From Trujillonella endophytica (GTDB lineage Bacteria > Actinomycetota > Actinomycetes > Mycobacteriales > Geodermatophilaceae), in NCBI RefSeq assembly GCF_900110555.1, contig NZ_FOEE01000002.1:62001-126000 (forward strand): 64,000 nt of DNA, given 5' to 3'. A program made the position numbers and the translations under genes. Positions 51,686 to 60,221 of the stretch are shown here, in pieces; the first letter of the stretch is position 1; the number at the start of each line of letters is the position of its first letter. The notes under the pieces are model-generated. The model was not told where the DNA came from and did no database searches. It worked only from the letters and a program-made list of their open reading frames with translations.

Positions 51686-53158
51686 ATGACGAAGACCGCA
51701 GCCCCCGGGCCCGGCGTCGCATCGGTCGCCGGTGCGGTCGTCCTGCCGCTCGCCCTGGCGCAGTTCATCTGCAGCTTCGCCGGGTCCAACATGAACGTCG
51801 CCATCACCACGATCGCCGACGACCTCGACACCCCGGTGTCGAGCATCCAGACGTCGATCACGCTGTTCACGCTCACGATGGCCGCGCTGATGATCCCCGG
51901 GAGCAAGCTCACCGACATCTGGGGCCGCAAGTTCTGCTTCATCGCCGGTCTGCTCGTCTACGGCGCCGGCGCCCTGATCGCCACGTTCGCCCAGGGCATC
52001 GGGCTGCTGATCGTCGGCTACTCGGTGCTCCAGGGGATCGGGTCCGCGCTGCTCATCCCCCCGATCTACATCCTCGTGACCGTGCTGTTCCCGGACCTCA
52101 GCACCCGCGCCAAGTACTTCGGGGTGGTGAGCGGCGCGGCCGGCATCGGCTCCGCCGCGGGGCCGCTGATCGGCGGCCTGGTGACCAGCGCCATCAGCTG
52201 GCGGGCCGCCTTCGTGCTCCAGGTCCTGGTCGTGGCGGCCATCGCCCTGCTGGCCCGGCGGATCGTCGACCCGCCGCTGCCCGCCGAGCGGCCGCACTTC
52301 GACCTGCTCGGTGCCGTGCTGTCCGCGCTGGGCCTGTTCTTCGTGGTGTTCGGCGTCCTCCAGTCCGGGACCTACGGCTGGGGCAGCTCGCGGGAGGACT
52401 TCACCATCGGCGACGTCGTCCTGATCCCCGCCGGCGGCATCTCCCCGGTGTGGATCCTGGCCGCCATCGGCGTCGTCTTCCTCGGCTGGTTCGTCTGGCA
52501 CCTGCGGCGACGGGAGGCGGCGGGCCGGGCACCGCTGGTGTCGCTGGGCCTGTTCCGCAACCGCACGTCCAACCTCGGCCTGACCACCCAGACCCTGCAG
52601 TGGCTGGTGCTCCAGGGCTCGTTCTTCGTGATCTCGGTGTTCCTCCAGCAGGTCCGCGGCTACTCCGCCATCGAGACCGGGCTCATGCTGCTCCCCGCCA
52701 CGGTCGGCGTCCTCGCCACGTCGGCGATCGCGGGGCGGATGGCCAAGCGGCACTCCCCGCGCCGGCTGATCCGCGGCGGCTTCGGCCTCACGGTGATCGG
52801 CCTCGGCGTACTGCTGGCGCTGGCCCGCGAGACCTCCGCGGTCTGGACGTTCGCACCCGGCCTGTTCCTGATGGGCGCCGGGGTCGGGATCATGCTCACC
52901 GCCTCGGTGAACCTGGTGCAGTCCAGCTCGCCGGAAGAGGTGCAGGGCGACATCTCCGGCGTCTCGCGGAGCGTGTCCAACCTGGGCTCGTCGCTCGGCG
53001 TGGCGATCGCCGGATCGGTGCTGGTCGGAGCGGCGACCCCGGGCGGGACGCCGTTCGCGACGGCGCTGGTCGTCGTCGGCGGCTTCGCCGTCATCGGCTT
53101 CGTGGTGGCCCTCCTCATCCCCCGCGCCGCGAAGGACCGCCGATCCGCCACCCCCTGA
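51686..53158 (+). CDS. MFS transporter, DHA2 (14-TM) family
   Basis: 490-residue major facilitator drug:H+ antiporter-type protein with 14 predicted helices. Motif A-like LTDIWGRKFCFIAGLLVYG and motif C-like SGAAGIGSAAGPLIGGLVTSAISWRAAF are present. Efflux of a toxic small molecule is the usual role. The ATG is 7 bp after the lipoprotein stop. It ends inside a terminator palindrome shared with the convergent DUF1622 gene. Confidence 0.9.
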   Translation: MTKTAAPGPGVASVAGAVVLPLALAQFICSFAGSNMNVAITTIADDLDTPVSSIQTSITLFTLTMAALMIPGSKLTDIWGRKFCFIAGLLVYGAGALIATFAQGIGLLIVGYSVLQGIGSALLIPPIYILVTVLFPDLSTRAKYFGVVSGAAGIGSAAGPLIGGLVTSAISWRAAFVLQVLVVAAIALLARRIVDPPLPAERPHFDLLGAVLSALGLFFVVFGVLQSGTYGWGSSREDFTIGDVVLIPAGGISPVWILAAIGVVFLGWFVWHLRRREAAGRAPLVSLGLFRNRTSNLGLTTQTLQWLVLQGSFFVISVFLQQVRGYSAIETGLMLLPATVGVLATSAIAGRMAKRHSPRRLIRGGFGLTVIGLGVLLALARETSAVWTFAPGLFLMGAGVGIMLTASVNLVQSSSPEEVQGDISGVSRSVSNLGSSLGVAIAGSVLVGAATPGGTPFATALVVVGGFAVIGFVVALLIPRAAKDRRSATP

Positions 53159-53177
53159 GGGGGCGCCCCGGTCAGGG
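53153..53177. terminator. Palindromic terminator spanning two stop codons
   Basis: CCCTGA (53153-53158) pairs with TCAGGG (53172-53177), with an inner GGGG-CG-CCCC stem. The arms contain the stop codons of the MFS gene (+) and the DUF1622 gene (-). Confidence 0.65.
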
Positions 53178-53555
53178 ATCCGGCGGGCGCGGGTCGGCGG
53201 ACCCGCCCTCCTGGGCCCGTCGGCGCCAGGGCACGACCCCCTCGATCTCCGTCTCGAGCGAGAAGCTCAGCACGGTCCGGATCGCCACGATCCCCGCCAG
53301 GACCAGGACGCTCTCCAGCGTCGCCTCCACGGCAACGGTCCGGAGGAGGTCGGCGGCGACGAGCAGCTCCAGGGCCAGCAGGATGGCGCCGCCGAAGGAC
53401 TGCCGCAGCACGCGGTACGCCGGGTGCGGGCCCGGCGTGCGGCCCCGGGCCCGGACGCCGAGCACCACCGACACGACGAGCCCCACCCCGAGGACGACGG
53501 CGGCGATCCCCTCGAAGGCCTGGGCCACCCGGTCCATGGCCTCCTCGAAGGTCAC
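53172..53555 (-). CDS. DUF1622 family membrane protein
   Basis: 127-residue protein with about three membrane segments. Family blocks are YRVLRQSFGGAILLALELLVAADLLRTV and LAGIVAIRTVLSFSLETEIEGVVPWRR, typical of DUF1622, of unknown function. GTG start at 53555 (an ATG six codons inside is possible). It lies 21 bp after the GH15 stop on the same strand, so the pair form an operon from the promoter at 55465-55511. Confidence 0.85.
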   Translation of the reverse strand: MTFEEAMDRVAQAFEGIAAVVLGVGLVVSVVLGVRARGRTPGPHPAYRVLRQSFGGAILLALELLVAADLLRTVAVEATLESVLVLAGIVAIRTVLSFSLETEIEGVVPWRRRAQEGGSADPRPPDP

Positions 53556-53576
53556 CGCCGCGGTCCCCGGTGCGGG

Positions 53577-55406
53577 TCAGCCGCCCGCGCGGTCCATCGC
53601 GGCGTCGAGGGTGACGGCCGCGTCGATGAGGGCTAGGTGGGTGAAGGCCTGCGGGAAGTTGCCGATCTGCTCACCGGTCAGGGCGATCTCCTCGGAGTAG
53701 AGCCCGACGTGGTTGGCGTAGGTCAGCATCTTCTCGAACGCGTTCCGGGCGTCCTGGACACGGCCGGCGCGGGTGAGGGCGTCGACGTAGGCGAACGAGC
53801 ACAGCGAGAAGGTGCCCTCCGACCCCTGCAGCCCGTCCGGCGAGGCCTCGGGGTCGTAGCGGTAGACCAGGCTGTCGGTGACCAGTTCGTGGTCCATCGC
53901 CTCGAGCGTGCTCAGCCACAGCGGGTCGGTGCCGGCGACGAAGCCGACCGTCGGCATCCGCAGCAGCGAGGAGTCCAGCACGTCGGTCTCGTAGTGCTGG
54001 ACGAACGCCCGCCGCCGGGGCGAGAACCCCTGGTCCATCACCTGCCGGTAGATCCGGTCCCGCTCCGCGGTCCACCGCTCGAGCGCGGCCGGGCGGCCGT
54101 GCTCGACGGCCATCCGGATGCCCCGGTCGAAGGCGACCCAGCACATCACGCGCCCGTAGGTGAACGCCTGCCGGCCGCCGCGGGTCTCCCAGATGCCCTC
54201 CTCCGGCTGGTCCCAGTTGTCGGCCAGCCAGTCCAGGACGCCGCTGATCGTCGCCCAGCCGCGGTGCGGGACCTCGACGCCGGCCCGGCCGGCGGCGTAC
54301 AGGGCGTCCAGTGCCTCGCCGTAGATGTCGAGCTGCAGTTGCTCGGCGGCGCCGTTGCCGACCCGGACGGGTGCCGAGTTCCGGTAGCCGGACCAGTGGT
54401 CGAGCACGTCCTCCTTGAGGTCGGAGGACCCGTCGATGCGGTACATGATGTTGAGCGGTCCGCTGTCGCTGCCGGCCCGCTCACGGATCCGGTCGCCGAG
54501 CCAGCCCCCGAAGCGGGCGGCCTCGTCGACCATGCCCAGGCGGAGCAGCGCGTGCACGGAGAACGACGCGTCGCGCACCCAGGTGTAGCGGTAGTCCCAG
54601 TTGCGCTCGCCACCCAGCTGCTCGGGCAGCGCCGCCGTGGGGGCGGCGACCAGGCCGCCGGTGGGCGCGTAGGTCATCAGCTTCAGGGTGATCGCCGACC
54701 GCTGGATCGACTCCCGCCACCGGCCGGTGTAGCGGGACCGGGACAGCCAGGTGCGCCAGAAGTCCACCGTCCGGTCGAACAGCTCCTGGATCTCGGCCAC
54801 GCGGATCGCCCGCGCCGGCCCCGTCGCGGCCGACTCCAGCACGACGCCCCGGGTGTCCCCCGCGACCAGGTCGAGGGTCGCGTGCAGATCCTGGTCGCGC
54901 ATCGACACCCGGGCCTTCCGCTCGTCCTCGGGCTCGCGGACGACGTGCAGGGTCAGCGCCGTCCCGTTGGCCGTGAAGACGGCGCCCTGGTCGCCGACCT
55001 CGGCGCGGTGGGGGTGCCGGCCGTAGTCGAACCGCGGGGCCACCTCGATCTCGAATCTCATCTCGCCACGGACGCACTGCACCATCCGCACGATCCGGTG
55101 CGTGTCGGTCGCGGTGCTCCCGGCCGGCGGCATGAAGTCCACGACCTGGCCCAGGCCCGATGCGGTGAAGAAGCGGGTGACCAGCACGGCGGTGTCGGCC
55201 AGGTACATCTGCCTGGTCGTGTACCCGGTTCCCGCCGGGCGGATCCGGAAGCGGCCGCCGCGCTCGCCGTCCAGCAGCGCGCCGAACACGCTCGGCGAGT
55301 CGAACCGGGGGCAGCAGAACCAGTCGATCGCCCCGTCCGTGCCGACGAGCGCGGAGGTCTGCAGGTCGCCGATCAGGCCGTGGTCGGCGATCGCGGTCTC
55401 GGTCAT
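53577..55406 (-). CDS. Glycoside hydrolase family 15 protein (glucoamylase/trehalase type)
   Basis: 609-residue GH15 enzyme with the usual N-terminal beta-sandwich (IADHGLIGDLQTSALVGTDGAIDWFCCPRFDSPSVF at residues 6-41, read in segments) and an (alpha/alpha)6 barrel with NWDYRYTWVRDASFSVHALLRLG. Relatives in mycobacteria hydrolyse trehalose, others glucans. The sequence alone does not tell which. No signal peptide, so cytoplasmic. ATG at 55406; class promoter 86 bp upstream. In this block it could mobilise trehalose or glycogen during recovery from stress (inference). Confidence 0.9.
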   Translation of the reverse strand: MTETAIADHGLIGDLQTSALVGTDGAIDWFCCPRFDSPSVFGALLDGERGGRFRIRPAGTGYTTRQMYLADTAVLVTRFFTASGLGQVVDFMPPAGSTATDTHRIVRMVQCVRGEMRFEIEVAPRFDYGRHPHRAEVGDQGAVFTANGTALTLHVVREPEDERKARVSMRDQDLHATLDLVAGDTRGVVLESAATGPARAIRVAEIQELFDRTVDFWRTWLSRSRYTGRWRESIQRSAITLKLMTYAPTGGLVAAPTAALPEQLGGERNWDYRYTWVRDASFSVHALLRLGMVDEAARFGGWLGDRIRERAGSDSGPLNIMYRIDGSSDLKEDVLDHWSGYRNSAPVRVGNGAAEQLQLDIYGEALDALYAAGRAGVEVPHRGWATISGVLDWLADNWDQPEEGIWETRGGRQAFTYGRVMCWVAFDRGIRMAVEHGRPAALERWTAERDRIYRQVMDQGFSPRRRAFVQHYETDVLDSSLLRMPTVGFVAGTDPLWLSTLEAMDHELVTDSLVYRYDPEASPDGLQGSEGTFSLCSFAYVDALTRAGRVQDARNAFEKMLTYANHVGLYSEEIALTGEQIGNFPQAFTHLALIDAAVTLDAAMDRAGG

Positions 55407-55464
55407 GGCCGTCTCCGTGGGGTCCGCCCGGGAGCGCGCCGCCGATCGGCCCGCCCGGAGCCCG

Positions 55465-55511
55465 CAGGCTGCCGCCGCCGGTCCCCGGCCGGCACCACCC
55501 GCCCCGGACGA
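55465..55511 (-). promoter_or_regulatory. Shared-class promoter: palindrome 55493-55511, -10 CAGCCT (55470-55465)
   Basis: ACCACCC gcccc GGACGAA as read on +, 22 nt to CAGCCT on the minus strand. Drives GH15. Shares its end base with the next site. Confidence 0.65.
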
Positions 55512-55556
55512 ATCCCCCGGCCCGGGCGATGCGGCGCCAGGGGCGAGCGCCGACCG
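55511..55556 (+). promoter_or_regulatory. Shared-class promoter: palindrome 55511-55529, -10 GACCGT 55551-55556
   Basis: ATCCCCC ggccc GGGCGAT, 21 nt, GACCGT. Drives the ion-channel gene at 55583. Confidence 0.7.
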
Positions 55557-55582
55557 TTCCGGCGACGCGAGGGAGGTCCGCG

Positions 55583-56149
55583 GTGGCCGATGGACGCGCT
55601 ACCCCGCCGCCCGCGGGGCGGACGATCGCCGGGTCGCTGCTGCGCTCGGCCGCGACGACGGCGGTGCTGCTCGTCCTGTACTACGACGCCCCACTGGACC
55701 GGCCGCTCGACGGCGCCACCGGCCTGCTCTTCCTGGTCGCCCTGGGCCTGGTCGGCGTGGTCGTCGCGGTCCAGCTCCGCGGGATCCTCCGCTCCCGGCA
55801 GCCGAGGCTCCGGGCGATCCGCGCGGTGGCGGTGACCCTGCCGACGCTGTGGGTGGTGTTCGCCTCCGCCTACTGGGTCGTCGCAGCGGAGCAGTCCGGG
55901 GCCTTCACCGAGCCGCTGAACCGGACCGACGGCCTGTACTTCACGATCACGGTGTTCGCGACCGTCGGGTTCGGCGACATCGCGCCGGTATCCCAGCTGG
56001 CGCGGGTCCTGGTCACCGTCCAGATGCTCGTCGGCCTCGTGACCGTGGGCGTGCTGGCCAAGGTCGTCCTCGGCGCCGTCCACACCGCCGTCGCCCGGCG
56101 CGAGGCCGAGGACGTCCCGGCCGCCGAGGAGCTCCCCGACCGCTCGTGA
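55583..56149 (+). CDS. Two-pore-domain-like potassium channel family protein
   Basis: 188-residue ion-channel protein. About four hydrophobic segments, with the pore helix and selectivity filter TVGFGD in TDGLYFTITVFATVGFGDIAP (about 131-151). The filter is a K+ type. No RCK or cyclic-nucleotide domain, so gating is probably by voltage or membrane tension. GTG start behind GGGAGG. Confidence 0.87.
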   Translation: MADGRATPPPAGRTIAGSLLRSAATTAVLLVLYYDAPLDRPLDGATGLLFLVALGLVGVVVAVQLRGILRSRQPRLRAIRAVAVTLPTLWVVFASAYWVVAAEQSGAFTEPLNRTDGLYFTITVFATVGFGDIAPVSQLARVLVTVQMLVGLVTVGVLAKVVLGAVHTAVARREAEDVPAAEELPDRS

Positions 56150-56157
56150 CGTCCGGC

Positions 56158-56203
56158 TTCACCCACAACGCATGACGTCCCGACCGCGGGCGGGCGGGAC
56201 GTT
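56158..56203 (+). promoter_or_regulatory. Shared-class promoter: palindrome 56158-56176, -10 GACGTT 56198-56203
   Basis: TTCACCC acaac GCATGAC, 21 nt, GACGTT. Drives 56255. Confidence 0.7.
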
Positions 56204-56254
56204 GGGCGCCAGCCGGGCGTTCGGACCCGGTCCGTCGCACCCGAGGAGTCCCCG

Positions 56255-56707
56255 ATGGCCGCCGTTGGCTCGTCCCGTCCGGAAGTGGACACCACCCGCG
56301 TCGCCTACAACAACGGCTCACCACCGACCGGCTGGACCGGCTGGGTCGTGTTCGCCGGCGTCATCATGATCATGCTGGGGTTCTTCCAGGCCATCCAGGG
56401 CCTGGTCGCGATCTTCGACGACGGCTTCTACCACGTGACCGAGAGCGGCCTCGTGATCGACGTCGACTACACCGTCTGGGGCTGGGTGCACCTGCTCCTG
56501 GGGATCACGATCTTCGCGGCCGGGATCGGCGTGCTGGGGGGCAACATGCTGGCCCGCATCGTCGGCGTCGGCCTGGCCGGGCTCAGCGCGCTCGTCAACC
56601 TCACGTTCATCGAGGCCTACCCCGTGTGGAGCGTCATCATCATCACCGTCGACGTGCTGGTGATCTACGCCCTGACCGTGCACGGACGCGAGCTCCGCGA
56701 CACCTGA
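56255..56707 (+). CDS. DUF7144-type membrane protein
   Basis: 150-residue membrane protein with four helices. The segments TGWTGWVVFAGVIMIMLGFFQAIQGLVAIF and VDYTVWGWVHLLLGITIFAAGIGVL match the DUF7144 family of actinobacterial membrane proteins, of unknown function. ATG behind GAGGAG. Common in the same kind of stress blocks. Confidence 0.82.
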   Translation: MAAVGSSRPEVDTTRVAYNNGSPPTGWTGWVVFAGVIMIMLGFFQAIQGLVAIFDDGFYHVTESGLVIDVDYTVWGWVHLLLGITIFAAGIGVLGGNMLARIVGVGLAGLSALVNLTFIEAYPVWSVIIITVDVLVIYALTVHGRELRDT

Positions 56708-56717
56708 CTCCTGCCGT

Positions 56718-56757
56718 GGGCGCGGGGACCGGTCGCACGACCCGGCTCCCCGCGCCC
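56718..56757. terminator. Hairpin terminator between convergent genes
   Basis: Perfect 11-bp arms GGGCGCGGGGA (56718-56728) and its complement (56747-56757), between the DUF7144-type gene and hdeD-like gene. Confidence 0.65.
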
Positions 56758-56767
56758 CGGCCGCGCG

Positions 56768-57331
56768 CTAGATGCCGGACCGCGGGGTGAGGAACGCCGC
56801 CGTCAGGACGATCAGGCCGAACACCAGGATCTGGGCGCCGAGCAGCAGCGACAGGACCAGCACGGTGGCCTCGGGCCAGGTCAGGACCAGCACACCGACG
56901 ACGACGTTGACGGCCCCCGCCAGGGCGAGCCATCCCCAGCCGGGGATCTCCGCCCGCTCCAGCAGGGCGACGGCGACCCGGCCGATGCCGTGCAGCAGCA
57001 GCGACACCCCGGTGAGCACGGCCAGCGTCCACAGCGTGACGTCGGGCCAGAAGGCCGCGAGGAGCCCCCCGACGACCAGGACGGCGCCCAGCACCGTCGT
57101 CGTGCCGCGCCGGTCGGTGTCCCATCCCACCGCGATCTCCAGGAATCCGGTGACGACGAGGGCGAGGCCGAGGAGCAGGGCCAGGGTCCGGGCGGCGGCG
57201 ACGGGGTTGGCCAGCAGCACTCCCCCGACGACGACCGCCGCTGCGCCGAGGACCGCCAGGGCGATCCGGCCGGCCCGTGAGTGCCGCACGGGCGGGGCAC
57301 CCGGGGATGCGCTCGACACCTCAGCGCTCAT
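56768..57331 (-). CDS. HdeD family acid-resistance membrane protein
   Basis: 187-residue HdeD/DUF308-type protein with six short helices in three repeats, with Trp-Pro turns such as AAFWPDVTLWTLAVLTGV and VLTWPEATVLVLSLLLG. Linked to acid resistance in enteric bacteria; the biochemical role is unknown. ATG with GAGGAG; shares its promoter palindrome with the divergent LapA-like gene. Confidence 0.88.
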   Translation of the reverse strand: MSAEVSSASPGAPPVRHSRAGRIALAVLGAAAVVVGGVLLANPVAAARTLALLLGLALVVTGFLEIAVGWDTDRRGTTTVLGAVLVVGGLLAAFWPDVTLWTLAVLTGVSLLLHGIGRVAVALLERAEIPGWGWLALAGAVNVVVGVLVLTWPEATVLVLSLLLGAQILVFGLIVLTAAFLTPRSGI

Positions 57332-57383
57332 GGTCGCTCCTCTTCCCGTGCGTCCGTGGACACGCCGACCGCGTCCCGGCCCG

Positions 57384-57456
57384 AGGGTCGCCGGGTGCCG
57401 GCCGCCGCACCTCATCCGCGGCGGATGAGGCGCGGCGCCGGCGCCGGCGCCACCGT
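57384..57456. promoter_or_regulatory. Bidirectional class promoter: palindrome 57411-57429, -10s GACCCT (57389-57384) and CACCGT (57451-57456)
   Basis: CTCATCC gcggc GGATGAG, perfect 7-bp arms, with a -10 hexamer exactly 21 nt away on both sides. The cleanest example of the class. Confidence 0.88.
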
Positions 57457-57509
57457 CGTTCCGACGGACGAGGCGGCTGCGCGCCGTCGTGCCGACGGAG
57501 GAGGCGGTC

Positions 57510-57815
57510 ATGGCCCAGGCGGGTTCCCGGCCGGGAGGCACCACCGGCCCCGTGGACGCACCCGGACGCGCCCGGCTGGGCGGTGGGGTGATAGCCACGC
57601 TCGTCGGGGCCGGCCTGCTCGTCGTCTTCGTGGTGCAGAACCGCAACGACGTGCGGTTCGACTTCCTCCTCTGGGGCTTCACCTGGCCGCTGTGGCTGTT
57701 CACCCTCGTCTCCGCCGCCGTCGGCGCGGTCCTGTGGATCGGGCTGGGGGTGCTGCGCCGGCACCGTCGGCGGGTGGCCCGGCGGGAGGACCGGCGGGAG
57801 GACCGGGCCGGCTGA
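57510..57815 (+). CDS. LapA/DUF1049-like membrane protein
   Basis: 101-residue protein with two transmembrane helices and the DUF1049 signature VVFVVQNRNDVRFDFLLWGFTWPLWLFTLVSAAVGAVLW (in two parts), followed by a basic tail RRHRRRVARRED. LapA-domain proteins assist lipopolysaccharide assembly in Gram-negatives; the role in actinobacteria is unknown. The ATG at 57510 has GGAGGAGG 5 nt upstream, preferred over GTG 57489. Confidence 0.85.
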   Translation: MAQAGSRPGGTTGPVDAPGRARLGGGVIATLVGAGLLVVFVVQNRNDVRFDFLLWGFTWPLWLFTLVSAAVGAVLWIGLGVLRRHRRRVARREDRREDRAG

Positions 57816-57829
57816 CCCCGCGGCGGAGC

Positions 57830-57876
57830 CTCACCCCGGACAGGCGGTGCGGCGCCCCGACGACGCCGGTGACCCT
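57830..57876 (+). promoter_or_regulatory. Shared-class promoter (weak site): palindrome 57830-57848, -10 GACCCT 57871-57876
   Basis: CTCACCC cggac AGGCGGT, 22 nt, GACCCT ending 7 nt before the ATG at 57884. Right arm degenerate; a leaderless start is likely. Confidence 0.5.
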
Positions 57877-57883
57877 GGCGGGC

Positions 57884-58375
57884 ATGCGCCCGACCCTCGC
57901 GACGCACCTCGGCTCGCGCCAGGTCGCGCGCGTGGTCTACGGATCGATCATCGGGCTCGCCCTGGTCGTGGTCGTCGAGAGCCATCCCCCGCCCACCGGG
58001 GTGGTGATCGGCTGGTTCCTCGGCAGTGCGGCCGCGGTCGCGCTGGCCGAGCTCTACAGCGAGATCATCGGCTTCGAGACGCGGGAGCGGCGCCGCGTGG
58101 CCCGGGCCGAGGTGCGGGAGATGCTCGACGACGCCCTCGCGGTCGCGTTCGGCGTCGCGTTCCCCGACGTCTTCTTCGTGCTGGCGGCCCTGAGCGTCAT
58201 CGAGCTCGACACCGCCCTCACCGTCGCCAAGTGGAGCGGGCTGGCGCTCATCGGCTTCTACGGCTACTGGGCGGCCCGGTTCTCGGGTTCCCGGGTGCCG
58301 CGCGCGCTGCTCCAGGGGGCCGGGATCGCCCTCGTCGGTGTCGGCCTCATCGCGCTCAAGGCCTTCCTGCACTAA
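57884..58375 (+). CDS. Membrane protein of unknown family
   Basis: 163-residue integral membrane protein with about four helices (near 17-34, 40-58, 95-112, 120-160). The middle contains ELYSEIIGFETRERRRVARAEVREMLDDA, a charged amphipathic helix. I do not recognise the family; it recalls VIT1-like or small-multidrug-type topologies only loosely. No ribosome site is clear, in line with a leaderless start. Its TAA stop overlaps the stop of the convergent next gene. Confidence 0.75.
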   Translation: MRPTLATHLGSRQVARVVYGSIIGLALVVVVESHPPPTGVVIGWFLGSAAAVALAELYSEIIGFETRERRRVARAEVREMLDDALAVAFGVAFPDVFFVLAALSVIELDTALTVAKWSGLALIGFYGYWAARFSGSRVPRALLQGAGIALVGVGLIALKAFLH

Positions 58376-59730
58376 CGCGCCGGACCCGGCGGCGGCGCCT
58401 CCCGCGAGGCCTCCACCCGGTCGGCCGGCGCGGTCGCCGGCCGGGCCAGGAACTCGATCACGGCCAGCACCACCAGGAGCAACGCGGCGATGACCAGGAT
58501 CGCCGCGCCCGTGGGCTCGGTCAGGAACACGAACACCAGGACGGCGAGCGCCACCGCGGCGATCCGCAGGCCCCGCACGTGCCGGCGCGCCCAGGTGCCG
58601 ACCCGCCCGTCGGGCGACGGTCCGCCGCGGATGGAGTGCAGACGTTCCTTCGTCCAGCTCCGGATGCCCACCGCGGTCTCCGACCGGCCGGCGAGGAAGC
58701 CGGCGAGCGCGAGCACCAGCCCGAGCACGAGCAGCGCACGGAGGCCGTACCGCAGGTAGGTGACCACGATGTCGAAGCCCGATCCCGCGGCCGGCGCCGC
58801 GGCGGCCGGCACCGCGTCGACCAGCAGGCTGCGGGCGACCAGGAGACCCGCGGCGAGGACCACCATCGACAGGGCCAGCCCCAGGCCGGTACCGACCAGG
58901 GCGCGGAGCCGGTTGCGGGCCAGGTAGATGCCCGCGACGAACAGGAGCAGCACGACCCAGGGCAGCACGCCGGCGACCGTGTTCAGGGTGTCGTAGGCCG
59001 TCTGCGCGCGCACCAGGGTGTCGGCCTGGGCCAGCTCCACGGTCGGATTGACGTCCGGGATCAGCGAGACCGCGGTCAGCCCCGCGTCGCTCAGCCGCTC
59101 CTTGACGAGGTCGACGAACGGGCCGAGCTGCAGGTACACCGCGCCGTCCTGGACCACGACGCCGTCACTGTCGCCGGACAGCACCGCGTCCAGCCGGTCG
59201 TGCGCGGTCGCGATCGCCCGGTCCCAGACCGCCTCGAACGCGGGACCGGCCACCAGCTGGGCGATGCGCTCGCGGACGAAGTTCTCCACGGCGGACGTGA
59301 TCGTCGGGGTGAACGTCCCGAGCCGGTCCACCAGGAGCGGCGGCACGCCGACGCCCTCCAGCGCGTCGACGGCGTCGTCGGCGAGCGTCTGCACGTCGAC
59401 GTAGGTGAAGACCGTCTCGGTGAGCCGGCCGGTGAGCGCCGACTGCACGTCCGGGTCGTCGACCAGGGGGCCCACGCTCCGCACGAAGCGATCGGTGTCC
59501 GACAGCTGGTTGTTCGTCCACACGGCGAGGCCGGCGACCGGGGCCAGCACGCAGCCGAGCACGATCAGCACGACCGCCACCAGGGAGCGCCACCGGAACC
59601 CCGTCCGCGGCCGCGGACCCACGTGCAGGGCCTGCACCTCGCGGCGCAGCCGGTCGAGCTCGGCGCGCTCGTCGACGGTCAGCGGAGGATCCGGGCGGGA
59701 GGGGGCCACGGGACGGTCCAGCTGGGTCAT
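58372..59730 (-). CDS. Large membrane protein, unknown function
   Basis: 452-residue membrane protein. A cytoplasmic N-terminus with a short coiled-coil (VDERAELDRLRREVQAL) and one helix (about 50-72) is followed by a roughly 190-residue extracytoplasmic domain (DTDRFVRSVGPLVDDPDVQSAL onward). Four more helices and a basic loop close the protein. It belongs to a common actinobacterial family of integral membrane proteins without known function. ATG at 59730, 45 bp after the SHOCT gene, so the pair share the promoter at 60222. Confidence 0.82.
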   Translation of the reverse strand: MTQLDRPVAPSRPDPPLTVDERAELDRLRREVQALHVGPRPRTGFRWRSLVAVVLIVLGCVLAPVAGLAVWTNNQLSDTDRFVRSVGPLVDDPDVQSALTGRLTETVFTYVDVQTLADDAVDALEGVGVPPLLVDRLGTFTPTITSAVENFVRERIAQLVAGPAFEAVWDRAIATAHDRLDAVLSGDSDGVVVQDGAVYLQLGPFVDLVKERLSDAGLTAVSLIPDVNPTVELAQADTLVRAQTAYDTLNTVAGVLPWVVLLLFVAGIYLARNRLRALVGTGLGLALSMVVLAAGLLVARSLLVDAVPAAAAPAAGSGFDIVVTYLRYGLRALLVLGLVLALAGFLAGRSETAVGIRSWTKERLHSIRGGPSPDGRVGTWARRHVRGLRIAAVALAVLVFVFLTEPTGAAILVIAALLLVVLAVIEFLARPATAPADRVEASREAPPPGPAR

Positions 59731-59775
59731 GGCCGGTTCCTCCGTCGCGTGCGGGTGCCCGAGAGGGCGCAGCGG

Positions 59776-60162
59776 TCAGACGAGCGCCTTGCTCTTCAGC
59801 GCCTCGTACTCCGACTGGGAGATCGCGCCGGCGTCGAACAGCGCCCGCGCCTGCGCGATCTGGTCCGTGGGGCTGGCCGGGGCGGGGCGGCCGGCGACCT
59901 GGCGGATGTACTCGTCCCGCTGGCGCTCCTGCTCCTCCGCGCGCGCCACCGCCCGTCGCGCCATCCCCTGCCCGCGGACGATCACGTAGACGAGGGCGGT
60001 GAGCAGTGGCAGCAGGATCAGTCCGAGCACCCACACGGCCTTCGCGAACCCCGAGACGTCCCGATCCCGGAACAGGTCGTGGATGATCGAGAAGAGCAGG
60101 ATCAGGTAGGCGACGAACGCGTAGCCGATGATGATGAACCACACCACGTCCCAGAACGACAT
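59776..60162 (-). CDS. PLDc_N plus SHOCT domain protein
   Basis: 128-residue protein. Two membrane helices form a phospholipase D nuclease N-terminal (PLDc_N) region (SFWDVVWFIIIGYAFVAYL and AVWVLGLILLPLLTALVYVIVRG). A charged linker follows, then a C-terminal SHOCT motif (ALFDAGAISQSEYEALKSKAL). Function is unknown; SHOCT tails often mediate oligomerisation. The ATG at 60162 has GAGAGG 9 nt upstream and is preferred over the GTG three codons earlier. Confidence 0.87.
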   Translation of the reverse strand: MSFWDVVWFIIIGYAFVAYLILLFSIIHDLFRDRDVSGFAKAVWVLGLILLPLLTALVYVIVRGQGMARRAVARAEEQERQRDEYIRQVAGRPAPASPTDQIAQARALFDAGAISQSEYEALKSKALV

Positions 60163-60221
60163 CTGACGCACCTCTCGACAGGCCGGACGGATGCCGTCAC
60201 GGCCCCGACGGATCCGGTGGC

